Positions 1-6,375 of a DNA stretch of 6,415 nt are shown one piece after another. The stretch comes from Chloroflexota bacterium. GTDB lineage: Bacteria; Chloroflexota; UBA11872; VXOZ01. Numbering within the stretch: the first letter of the stretch is position 1; each line of letters starts with the position of its first letter. The DNA is taken from contig VXOZ01000037.1 in NCBI GenBank assembly GCA_009839775.1, positions 804 to 7,218 of the forward strand, read 5' to 3'. Below the pieces are notes generated by a model. The model did no database searches, had not been told where the DNA came from, and saw only the letters and a program-made list of their open reading frames with translations. A program made the position numbers and the translations under genes.

Positions 1-2452
1 TTTCCGCATCCGTGCGCACAAAGCTCTCCCGGTCGTTGAGGAACGTGCGGCCCGCGAACGGCTGCATGGGCCTGGCGGTGGCCAGCTTGGCGGTCTGCAA
101 GGGGTTCCAGTGCTGCCAGCCGACCCGCTCCGCGTTTGCGCCGCGCCAGTCGCCTTCATGCGGCACGAGGGTTGCGTGGAATGTGTGCACGCCGAGGTTT
201 GGGTACTCGAAGAACGGCGTGCCGCAGGAGTAAGCGGTCCGCAGCGGCGTGGGATAGATCGTCGTGCCGTGGATGGCGTGCACGCAGTTGCTCGTGCCCA
301 GGGTGACGCCGTAGTCGCCGTTGGAAACGTCCAACCACTTCTGCACCCAGCGGGCGCCGTCGCCGCGATAGGTGTTCGGCATCTCGTCCTTACCAAACAC
401 CACGTTCCCAAACGGCACTTCATACGTGACCTCACCATCTCCGACATTAAACGGCAGCGCAATGCGCACCTGCGTGTTCTTCGTGCCATTCCAGTCGATG
501 GTGGTATTGAGGTCCACGCGCGGTTCCTGATTGTGCAGGCGGATTTCCTGCGTGATGGGCGCGCCAAGCACGTGGCTGCGCAGACTTACGGTAGTCCAGA
601 TGGGTCCGCGCTCGACCCACTGTACCTGCGTGGGACCCTCGCTCGCCCGCCATTCCCGGCCGGTGAAGTTCGTGTCCGCCAGCCACTCTTCGCCTCTGGC
701 CTGTACCGCGAGGGCCTCATCGGTCGTCTGGAACTTCATGGCCTGCTCGTCCAGAGAGTCTTCCAGGTCGAAGCGCAAGTCTTCCAGCACTACGACCTCG
801 TTGAAGTAGTGGTCGGCCTCGGCGGCGAGTTCTACACTGGAACCGTCCGCCCGCTTCCATTGCAAACTCTTCACCATGCCATCGCTTACGTCCAGACGGA
901 AGTGGTCGTTTTCCACTACGTGCTCGGCTTTCCCACGCCGGGCGGCTTGATCGCCGGTGCCAAACTGCGGCTCGAGGTAGAACGTCTTGAATCCGAGCGA
1001 CGGCACGTCCTTCGCCAGAAACGCAAAGTCCACCCGCGAGCGGCGCACATTCGCTGCATCGGCACGGTCCTGGCTGGCGTTCTGGGTCTTTAGGACCTGG
1101 CACGGCATCTCGTTGCCCTGTCCGTCCGTGATGCGGATGCCTGAGACGTTGTCGCCCGGAAACTCCATGTAGTCTTCTACCACGTCAGAGCGGTTCCAGT
1201 TGAGCGCATTGCTGACGAGCAGCGTGCACGCCGCGTCGCTGGGCGGCGTGTAATTGACGTGGGTCGCAAACTGGTTGTTCGCCTCCCGCGCGATCTCTTG
1301 CCCGATCATGCGGGCGTGCACGGCGGTCTTGTAGCGCACGTCGTTGTTGAGCTCGCCGTGTCTGCCCCCAAGGTTATGGTCGTGGCAGTTGAAGAGGTCT
1401 TCCCAGGCGGGATCGAGCTCGGCGCGCGGATACGCTCCCAAGCCCAGCAAGCCGCGGATGGCGGAGAATTTCTCCGCCGAGGCCAGCGCGTTTTCCGCGT
1501 GACGCGCTTCCACATAGACCCCAGGCGCCACCGCGTGCAGCGCATAGAAGGCATACGGAGACTGGCCGCCGTAGACCGGCAGATCGTCCAGCTTGCCGGT
1601 GCGCTCAGCGGCCTCGAAGAAGCCAGTTATCGTGGAAAAGGAAAAGTTCAGCGTGCCCTCGTCCGTGAGCTGCTTGGCCCTGGCGAGCAAGTCCTCCGGT
1701 ATCGGCGGCCGCAGGTCGGACTGCCCCATCATCAGCAGCACGGGCAGCGGCCAGAGGCGCATTGCCTCTGCAATTGACTGCGCTTCAAGGTTTTCGCCCT
1801 CATAGTGGCGCAACCAGGGCATGTCAGGGTTGGTGAGCATGAAGGCCCACCCATAGGTGTTCATGTGGTTGGCCGCCAGCACCCGCGAACCATCGGGCGC
1901 CTGCCACCAGTAAACGGGAGAGTACGGGCGGAATCTCGAGCAAGAAAAGTACTTCACCCCCGCTTTGGCGAGCAATTGGGGTGTCTGCGGCGTGTGGCCG
2001 GGCAGGTCGGAGTGTTGGGCCGTGGGCAGATCAACGTCCAGCACGTCGCGGGCGAAGCGTTTGGCATGCACGATCTCACGCACCATGGTCTCGCCATCGA
2101 GTGCGTCTTCCATGTAGCCAACCATGGCAGCAGTGGTTTCGAGCTTGCGCTCCTTCACAAGCTGCTTCACCGTGGGCAGGTATTCCGGGAAGCGCGCCAA
2201 GAAGTGCTTTAGGAAAGCGGCGTACTCCACCGTGAAACGGTAGTCCGGGTGCGATCCAGTGATGGCCTCGATGGCTCCCCTGATGAGCTCATCGGCGTAG
2301 GCGAGGCACTCGGAGATGCCCGCGCACCAGCCGAAGTCGAGGTGCGCGCCCGGGACGATGAAGATCTCCTCCGGCAAGGTGACCTCATCGAAGGGAACTA
2401 CAGTTGCCTTGCGGACGCTGTTGACCTCCGCCGGCCATGTCTTGATTGCCAT
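1..2452 (-). CDS. GH38 alpha-mannosidase-like glycoside hydrolase, paralog 1 (3' end beyond window)
   Basis: I translated this frame by hand from the ATG at 2452-2450. It stays open for 817 codons to the left edge, so the gene is partial, not broken; by alignment with its neighbour about 80 C-terminal residues are missing. It begins MAIKTWPAEVNSVRKATVVP, identical to paralog 2. GH38 enzymes are retaining, metal-dependent alpha-mannosidases. The residues expected to act are present: His37 and Asp39 (GAHLDFGW), the likely nucleophile Asp149 (QHSDLPGHTPQ) and His357-Asp358 (NCHDHNLGG). The middle helical and C-terminal beta domains follow from about residue 310 and 410 (LLVSNALNW, then EYPNLGVHTFHATLVPHEGDW). 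There is no signal peptide, so it is probably cytoplasmic. A Shine-Dalgarno sequence lies 12 nt upstream. Compared with paralog 2, changes are dense at residues 170-225 and 255-315, including Cys171 for Tyr, which may alter substrate choice. The family is secure; the exact substrate is not. Confidence 0.92.
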   Translation of the reverse strand, partial: MAIKTWPAEVNSVRKATVVPFDEVTLPEEIFIVPGAHLDFGWCAGISECLAYADELIRGAIEAITGSHPDYRFTVEYAAFLKHFLARFPEYLPTVKQLVKERKLETTAAMVGYMEDALDGETMVREIVHAKRFARDVLDVDLPTAQHSDLPGHTPQTPQLLAKAGVKYFSCSRFRPYSPVYWWQAPDGSRVLAANHMNTYGWAFMLTNPDMPWLRHYEGENLEAQSIAEAMRLWPLPVLLMMGQSDLRPPIPEDLLARAKQLTDEGTLNFSFSTITGFFEAAERTGKLDDLPVYGGQSPYAFYALHAVAPGVYVEARHAENALASAEKFSAIRGLLGLGAYPRAELDPAWEDLFNCHDHNLGGRHGELNNDVRYKTAVHARMIGQEIAREANNQFATHVNYTPPSDAACTLLVSNALNWNRSDVVEDYMEFPGDNVSGIRITDGQGNEMPCQVLKTQNASQDRADAANVRRSRVDFAFLAKDVPSLGFKTFYLEPQFGTGDQAARRGKAEHVVENDHFRLDVSDGMVKSLQWKRADGSSVELAAEADHYFNEVVVLEDLRFDLEDSLDEQAMKFQTTDEALAVQARGEEWLADTNFTGREWRASEGPTQVQWVERGPIWTTVSLRSHVLGAPITQEIRLHNQEPRVDLNTTIDWNGTKNTQVRIALPFNVGDGEVTYEVPFGNVVFGKDEMPNTYRGDGARWVQKWLDVSNGDYGVTLGTSNCVHAIHGTTIYPTPLRTAYSCGTPFFEYPNLGVHTFHATLVPHEGDWRGANAERVGWQHWNPLQTAKLATARPMQPFAGRTFLNDRESFVRTDAE

Positions 2453-2464
2453 GAGATTTCTTCT

Positions 2465-2470
2465 CTCCTT
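2465..2470 (-). promoter_or_regulatory. Ribosome binding site of GH38 paralog 1
   Basis: AAGGAG on the minus strand, 12 nt before the ATG at 2452. The spacing is longer than usual but is exactly the same in paralog 2 (5389-5394). Together with the identical N-terminal residues, this supports the chosen start. Confidence 0.75.
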
Positions 2471-2482
2471 CTGCTGCTTTCG

Positions 2483-2494
2483 AGTGTGCACACT
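2483..2494. promoter_or_regulatory. 12-bp perfect palindrome, candidate operator
   Basis: AGTGTGCACACT is a perfect dyad, 31 to 42 bases upstream of the start codon. The other GH38 gene has AGCGTGCACGCT at exactly the same offset. The two differ only at positions 3 and 10, which are partners in the dyad. This fits a site for a dimeric sugar-responsive repressor, or a small hairpin in the leader RNA. The binding protein is unknown. Confidence 0.5.
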
Positions 2495-2497
2495 AGT

Positions 2498-2527
2498 CGT
2501 TCAGCCTTCGACCCTTGACAAGCTCAG
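2498..2527. repeat. REP-like dispersed repeat fragment (CTTCGAC...CTCAG type)
   Basis: The stretch starts GTTCAGCCTTCGAC and ends CAAGCTCAG. It shares its ends with the minus-strand reading of 6149-6178 (GTTCACCCTTCGAC, then GCTCAG). Between CCTTCGA and CAAGCTCAG lies an extra CCCTTGA that looks like a short imperfect duplication. From general knowledge, CCTTCGACAAGCTCAG-like elements are widespread non-coding repeats in many bacterial genomes. It sits exactly where the two GH38 leaders stop matching. Confidence 0.55.
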
Positions 2528-2611
2528 TATAGGCAAGCCCATGGAAAACGGAAACCGCTTTTTCTCATCCGACTTTTCTATTGGTCAAAGGCTTCGCGAA
2601 TGGCACAAAAG

Positions 2612-2645
2612 CACCATGGGAGCGCAAAGTTGCGCTCCCATGGTG
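2612..2645 (-). terminator. Probable rho-independent terminator of GH38 paralog 2
   Basis: Perfect inverted repeat: CACCATGGGAGCGCA (2612-2626), a 4-nt loop (2627-2630), then its exact complement (2631-2645). On the minus strand it begins 37 nt after the stop codon of paralog 2 and is followed by CTTTTGTG. The stem is very strong but the T run is only four, so termination efficiency is uncertain. A CTTTTGT also precedes the stem. The position between the two genes suggests that each paralog is its own transcription unit. Confidence 0.65.
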
Positions 2646-2682
2646 ACAAAAGACTTAGGAATCAGACGATATACCGGACCCG

Positions 2683-5376
2683 TTAGCTCCGGAAGGCGAC
2701 GGCGATAGTCTCAATCTCATAGCCGCCCAGCGGCACCGTGACCGTGCTGCCCGATACCGCTAGCTCCGTTTCTAAGTCGCCCATGAGATTGGTGACCCAG
2801 GCCGCATCCACCTCGCGTGGAAGCTGGAGCGATACCGTCGTATCCTCGCCGTGGGCTTCGAAGAGGCGTAGCATCCAATTACCGGCACGGTCCGGATGCT
2901 CCTGAATGGTGGTGATCACCACGTTGTCCGCATCCGTGCGCACGAAGCTCTCTTCGTCATTGAGGAAGGTGCGGCCCGCGAAGGGCTCCATGGGTGCGGC
3001 GGTCGCGAGCCTGGCAGTCTGCAACGGGTTCCAATGCTGCCAGCCGACGCGTTCTCCGTTGGCGCCCCGCCAGTCACCCTCATGGGGCACCAGCGTCGCG
3101 TGGTAGGTGTGCACGCCGAGATTCGGGTACTCGAAGAACGGCGTGCCGCAGGAGTACGCCGTGCGGATGAGCGTCGGATATATGCTTGTATCCTTGATAG
3201 CGTGCACGCAGTTACTCGTGCCCAGCGTGACGCCGTAGTCGTCGTTCGATACGTCTAGCCACTTCTGCACCCAACGCGAGCCGTCGCCGCGATACGTATT
3301 CGGCACCTCGCCCTTGCCGAAGACCACGTTGGCATACGGCACTTCATACGTGACCTCACCGCCCGGCACGTTGTACGGCAGGGACAGACGCACCTGCGTA
3401 TTCTTCGAGCCGTTCCAGTCGATGTTCGTCGTGAGGTCCACGCGCGGCTCATGATTGTGTAGGCGGATCTCCTGCACGATCGGAGCTTCCAGCACGTGGC
3501 TGCGCAGGCAGACGGTTGTCCAAATGGGACCGCGCTCGACCCACTGCACCTGGGTGGGACCGTCACTCGCCCGCCATTCGTGGCCGGTGAAGTTCGTGCC
3601 GGCCAGCCAGTCCTCGCCTCTGGCCTGCACTTCCAGCGCCTCGTCGGTGGTTGGCACCTTCATGGCTTGCTCGTCCTGGGAATCTTCCAGGTCGAAGCGC
3701 AGGTCTTCGATCACCACGACCTCGTTGAAGTAGTGGTCGGCCTCGGCAGCGAGCTCTACGCTTGAGCTGTCCGCCTTTTTCCACTGCAGACTGCGCACCA
3801 CGCCACCGGTGACGTCCAGGCGGAAGTGGTCGTTCTCGACCACGTTTTCCATGGTCATGCGCCGCGTGTTCTGGTCGCTGGCGCCGACCCGCGGCTCCAG
3901 GTAGAAGGCCTTGATACCCAGCGACGGCACATCCTTGGCTAGGAAGGCAAAGTCCACGCGGGAGTAGCCGAAGCCGGCAAAGTCGACCCGGTCGTCGCCG
4001 GCGTTCTGGGCTTTGAGGACCTGGCACGGCATCTCGTTGCCCTGGCCGTCGGTAATGCGGATACCCGTGACGTTGTCGCCGCCAAATTCCATGTAGTCCA
4101 CCACCACCTCAGAGCGGTCCCAGTTGAGCGGGTTGCTGACGAGCAGCGTGCGCGCCTCGTCGCTGGGCGGCGCGTAGTTCACGTGGGTAGCGAACTGGTT
4201 GTTCGCCTCCCGCGCGATCTCCTGGCCGACCATGCGGGCGTGCACGGCGGTCTTGTAGCGCACGTCGTCGTTGAGCTCGCCGTGTCTGCCGCCAACGTTA
4301 TGGTCGTGGCAGTTATAGAGGTCTTCCCAGGCGGGATCGAGTTCGACGCGGGGGTAGGCGCCCAAACCCAACAAGCCGCGGATGGCGGAGAGCTTCTCCG
4401 CACTTGCCAGCGCATTCTCGGCGTGGCGGGCTTCCAGGTAGATGCGCGGGGCGAAGGCCGGAATGCAGTAGAAAGCATAGGGGAAGTGGCCGCCGTAGAC
4501 GGGCAGATCGTCCACCATGCCGGTGCGCTCCGCCGCTTCAAAGAAGCCTGTGATGGTGGAGAAGGTGAAGTTCAGCTTCCCTTCCGCCGTCAATTCCTTT
4601 GCCTTGGCGACCATGTCCTCCGGTATGGGAGGGCGCAGGTCGGATTGCCCCATCATGAGCAGCACTGGCAACGGCCAGAGACGCATTGCCTCCGAAATGG
4701 AATACACTTCCGGCTCATCGCCCTCATACTCTGGTAACCAGCCGAGTTCAGGATTGGTAAGCAAGAAAGCCCAGCCATAGTTATTCATGTGGTTGGCCGC
4801 CAGCACGCGTGAGCCGTCCGGGGCTTCCCACCAATGGACCGGCGAGTAAGGGCGGAATCTTGTGTAAGAGAAATACTTCACGCCGGCTTTGGCAAGCAAT
4901 TGGGGCGTTTGCGGCGTGTGGCCCGGCAGGTCGGAGTGCTGCGCCGTGGGCAGGTCGCATTCCAGCACGTCGCGGGCAAAGCGCTTGGCGTGCACGATCT
5001 CGCGCACCATGAGCTCGCCGTCAAGCACGTCTTCCATGTAGCCCACCATGGCAGCGGTGGTTTCCAGCTTGCGCTCTTTGACAAGTCGCTTGACGGTGGG
5101 CAAGTACTCCGGGAAGCGCGTGAGAAAGTGCCGCAGAAACGCGGCGTACTCCACCGTGAAGCGATAATCCGGCGTTGGGCCGGTAATGGCGTCGATAGAC
5201 CCCTTGATGATCTCGTCGGCGTAAGCAAGGCACTCCGAAATGCCCGCGCACCAGCCGAAGTCCAGATGAGCCCCCGGCACGATGAAGATCTCCTCCGGTA
5301 ACGTAACGTCATCGAAGGGAACTACGGTTGCCTTGCGGACACTGTTGACCTCCGCCGGCCAAGTCTTGATTGCCAT
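2683..5376 (-). CDS. GH38 alpha-mannosidase-like glycoside hydrolase, paralog 2 (complete, 897 aa)
   Basis: Complete gene with ATG start, TAA stop and an AAGGAG site 12 nt upstream. Family knowledge: GH38 enzymes cleave alpha-mannosidic bonds with retention, using a divalent metal, usually zinc. Seen in the sequence: an N-terminal catalytic domain at about residues 28-305 with His37 and Asp39 in GAHLDFGW, and Asp149 in HSDLPGHTPQTPQLLAKAG as the likely nucleophile; a helical middle domain at about 310-400 with NCHDHNVGG, whose His357 should be the last metal ligand; and C-terminal beta domains from LLVSNPLNWDR (411) to a typical ending, WMLRLFEAHG (834-843) and GYEIETIAV (885-893). The Trp usually found three residues before the nucleophile is replaced by Gln146. 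No signal peptide or membrane segment is visible, so it is likely cytoplasmic. Its length is normal for bacterial members. The physiological substrate cannot be read from the sequence. Confidence 0.95.
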   Translation of the reverse strand: MAIKTWPAEVNSVRKATVVPFDDVTLPEEIFIVPGAHLDFGWCAGISECLAYADEIIKGSIDAITGPTPDYRFTVEYAAFLRHFLTRFPEYLPTVKRLVKERKLETTAAMVGYMEDVLDGELMVREIVHAKRFARDVLECDLPTAQHSDLPGHTPQTPQLLAKAGVKYFSYTRFRPYSPVHWWEAPDGSRVLAANHMNNYGWAFLLTNPELGWLPEYEGDEPEVYSISEAMRLWPLPVLLMMGQSDLRPPIPEDMVAKAKELTAEGKLNFTFSTITGFFEAAERTGMVDDLPVYGGHFPYAFYCIPAFAPRIYLEARHAENALASAEKLSAIRGLLGLGAYPRVELDPAWEDLYNCHDHNVGGRHGELNDDVRYKTAVHARMVGQEIAREANNQFATHVNYAPPSDEARTLLVSNPLNWDRSEVVVDYMEFGGDNVTGIRITDGQGNEMPCQVLKAQNAGDDRVDFAGFGYSRVDFAFLAKDVPSLGIKAFYLEPRVGASDQNTRRMTMENVVENDHFRLDVTGGVVRSLQWKKADSSSVELAAEADHYFNEVVVIEDLRFDLEDSQDEQAMKVPTTDEALEVQARGEDWLAGTNFTGHEWRASDGPTQVQWVERGPIWTTVCLRSHVLEAPIVQEIRLHNHEPRVDLTTNIDWNGSKNTQVRLSLPYNVPGGEVTYEVPYANVVFGKGEVPNTYRGDGSRWVQKWLDVSNDDYGVTLGTSNCVHAIKDTSIYPTLIRTAYSCGTPFFEYPNLGVHTYHATLVPHEGDWRGANGERVGWQHWNPLQTARLATAAPMEPFAGRTFLNDEESFVRTDADNVVITTIQEHPDRAGNWMLRLFEAHGEDTTVSLQLPREVDAAWVTNLMGDLETELAVSGSTVTVPLGGYEIETIAVAFRS

Positions 5377-5388
5377 GAAATCTCTATT

Positions 5389-5394
5389 CTCCTT
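5389..5394 (-). promoter_or_regulatory. Ribosome binding site of GH38 paralog 2
   Basis: AAGGAG on the minus strand, 12 nt before the ATG at 5376, conserved in sequence and spacing with paralog 1 although neighbouring bases differ. Confidence 0.75.
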
Positions 5395-5406
5395 CTATAG
5401 CTTCGG

Positions 5407-5418
5407 AGCGTGCACGCT
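5407..5418. promoter_or_regulatory. 12-bp perfect palindrome, candidate operator
   Basis: AGCGTGCACGCT is a perfect dyad 31 to 42 bases before the ATG, the counterpart of 2483-2494. Flanking ATAGC (5397-5401) and GCTAT (5416-5420) give an alternative hairpin in this copy only. The conserved dyad with symmetric changes points to a functional site more than to chance; its regulator is not identified. Confidence 0.5.
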
Positions 5419-5444
5419 ATCTGTTCGCTATTACGGCGTTTGGT

Positions 5445-5503
5445 TCGTCATTCTGGCGAAAACCTACCTTGGTTCCGTCATTCCGGCGGAGGCCGGAATC
5501 CAG
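5445..5503. repeat. REP-like hairpin repeat (ATTCCGGC/GCCGGAAT) with an adjacent degenerate half copy
   Basis: ATTCCGGC (5480-5487), GGAG loop, GCCGGAAT (5492-5499) form a perfect 8-bp hairpin followed by CCAG. It resembles the common GTCATTCC...GGAATCCAG family of dispersed bacterial repeats. About 30 bases to the left, TTCGTCATTCTGGCG repeats the left half imperfectly, so there is one full and one degenerate partial copy. It lies between the GNAT gene and GH38 paralog 2. No T run follows on the minus strand, so it is not a typical terminator. Confidence 0.65.
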
Positions 5504-5547
5504 GGGGAGGAGAGGCATACCGTTCATCTCAAGTAACACGCAACCAA

Positions 5548-6111
5548 CTACAGGACGCACTCCATCTCGCGGGCATTGTGGGAACTCCCCGGTATCAGCC
5601 GCGTCATCCTAAAGCCCACTTTCTCGTAAACGTGCTGCGCCCGCAGGTTATCGCCGTCCACTGTGAGTATGATACGCTTTTTGCCCAATTGCCGCGCAAC
5701 ATCCTTCAGATACTGCATGATTACCTGGCCCAAACCGCAATCTTGGTAGGCATCGGCTACCGCAATGCCGAGGACGGGCCGGTCGGACTGCAAGTTCTCA
5801 AAGAACCCATATCCCGCCGGTTCTTCTTTCCCGTCCTTCTCAGCCAGAACGAGGAATCTGATAAAGTCGGGGTCTTCCGCCTTGGCCGTGAGGTCCTGCG
5901 CCACGGCGTACGTCCACGGCGTATGGGGCCGAAACCACGCGCGCGTCTGCTTGCCTAACATCTGAAAGAACGTGTAGAGCAGGTCGGCGTCCGTGGTGCG
6001 CAGGCAATGAAAGCGCACCGTGCCGAGGCTGGGCAGCGTGATGGAGGTTTCAAATGATGGGTCAACCAAAAGTTGGCTCCGGTAGGTACCTTTTGCTACG
6101 AGGTATTGCAC
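5548..6111 (-). CDS. GNAT-family N-acetyltransferase (187 aa)
   Basis: GNAT enzymes move an acetyl group from acetyl-CoA to an amine on a small molecule or protein. The acetyl-CoA pyrophosphate-binding motif is clear at residues 123-128 (QDCGLG, matching Q/R-x-x-G-x-G/A), after strand VLGIAV (113-118) and before helix VIMQYLKDVARQLG. The later part, IILTVDGDNLRAQHVYEKVGF (147-167), holds the usual Asn155 and Tyr162, the latter a common general acid in the family. The first 50 residues are less typical. The annotated start is GTG, directly after an in-frame TGA and without a clear ribosome site. A TTG at 6067-6069 (residue 15) has GGAG 7 nt upstream and would give 173 residues. The gene lies 171 nt upstream of GH38 paralog 2 with a repeat between them, so co-transcription is doubtful. 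The substrate is unknown. Confidence 0.88.
   Translation of the reverse strand: MQYLVAKGTYRSQLLVDPSFETSITLPSLGTVRFHCLRTTDADLLYTFFQMLGKQTRAWFRPHTPWTYAVAQDLTAKAEDPDFIRFLVLAEKDGKEEPAGYGFFENLQSDRPVLGIAVADAYQDCGLGQVIMQYLKDVARQLGKKRIILTVDGDNLRAQHVYEKVGFRMTRLIPGSSHNAREMECVL
6077..6080 (-). promoter_or_regulatory. Possible ribosome binding site for an internal TTG start of the GNAT gene
   Basis: GGAG on the minus strand, 7 nt before TTG at 6069-6067. It is better placed than anything upstream of the GTG at 6111, so the true protein may start at residue 15. A four-base match is weak evidence on its own. Confidence 0.3.
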
Positions 6112-6148
6112 TCAATCCGTCATTACCATGAAAATAGCCAATCATACC

Positions 6149-6178
6149 GTTCGCCCTGAGCATCGTCGAAGGGTGAAC
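6149..6178. repeat. REP-like inverted repeat (CTTCGAC...CTCAG type)
   Basis: GTTCGCCCT (6149-6157) pairs with AGGGTGAAC (6170-6178) with one mismatch, around a 12-base loop. Read on the minus strand it contains CCCTTCGAC and GCTCAGGG, the same core as 2498-2527. This is a typical short dispersed intergenic repeat. Confidence 0.7.
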
Positions 6179-6212
6179 GCCGGGGAAACGGGTAACAGCT
6201 TTCGACACTCTT

Positions 6213-6267
6213 CTCTCCGCTCATGCTTCGACAGGGGCTTCGCGCAGCCCTCAGCACGAACGGAGAG
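6213..6267. repeat. REP-like inverted repeat with internal hairpin
   Basis: Outer arms CTCTCCG (6213-6219) and CGGAGAG (6261-6267) pair perfectly. Inside are CTTCGACAGG and CTCAGCACGAACGG, which in other genomes I know as one continuous dispersed repeat. Here they are separated by a small hairpin, GGGCT (6235-6239) and AGCCC (6246-6250). It is the third member of the CTTCGAC...CTCAG family in this window. Confidence 0.65.
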
Positions 6268-6331
6268 ATCGGGGTTTATTTTCATTCCCTTGTGCGGCCT
6301 AGCAAGGCCATGGTGATTCCCGCGAAAGCTC

Positions 6332-6375
6332 GCCCCCGTGCGGGGGCGCGGGGCCCCCCCGCGGGGGGCGGGGGC
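6332..6375. repeat. G/C homopolymer blocks with nested hairpins
   Basis: GCCCCC (6332-6337) pairs with GGGGGC (6342-6347), followed by CCCCCC (6355-6360) against GGGGGG (6363-6368). Composition here is almost only G and C, unlike the rest of the window. It may be a degenerate repeat or an assembly or sequencing artefact near a contig end. Confidence 0.5.

Larger units (their letters stand above)
2453..2503 (-). promoter_or_regulatory. Leader of GH38 paralog 1, homologous to the leader of paralog 2
   Basis: About 50 nt upstream of the ATG align without gaps to 5377-5427, with about two thirds of bases identical next to the gene. The segment contains the Shine-Dalgarno site and the palindrome listed separately. 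Similarity stops at a GTTC that also begins a REP-like repeat fragment at 2499. I see no convincing -10/-35 pair. A TTGTCA (minus strand, 2516-2521) could be a -35 element, but the expected -10 position is poor. Confidence 0.6.
5377..5427 (-). promoter_or_regulatory. Leader of GH38 paralog 2
   Basis: This leader aligns with 2453-2503 base for base, so the duplication included the 5' untranslated region. Upstream of 5427 the two sequences are unrelated, so each gene may have acquired its own promoter. I see no clear promoter here; a TAATAG on the minus strand near 5428-5433 is the only -10-like sequence and has no good partner. Confidence 0.55.

Noticed and set aside
110..1093. Long plus-strand open frame of 327 codons
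   Set aside because: It lies antisense to GH38 paralog 1, whose frame is continuous and strongly supported by alignment with paralog 2. GC-rich codon use keeps the opposite strand open. The translated product has no recognisable domain.
1..2452. Paralog 1 as a pseudogene, because no long minus-strand open frame ending in a stop is present
   Set aside because: Manual translation from 2452 gives 817 sense codons without a stop; the gene only runs off the left edge.
2515..2532. Plus-strand promoter: TTGACA followed by TATAGG
   Set aside because: The two boxes are only 7 bases apart and TTGACA is part of the REP-like repeat. No gene follows on the plus strand.
4183..4737. Plus-strand open frame of 184 codons, with a similar one at 1259-1777
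   Set aside because: Both are antisense shadows at equivalent positions in the two GH38 copies. Their resemblance comes from duplication of the sense gene.
5445..5503. CRISPR array, because short similar units occur side by side
   Set aside because: There are only one full and one degenerate half copy, with no regular spacers. The sequence fits the known dispersed hairpin repeat type.
6128..6316. Plus-strand open frame of 62 codons
   Set aside because: It runs through two REP-like inverted repeats, has no good ribosome site and resembles no protein I know.
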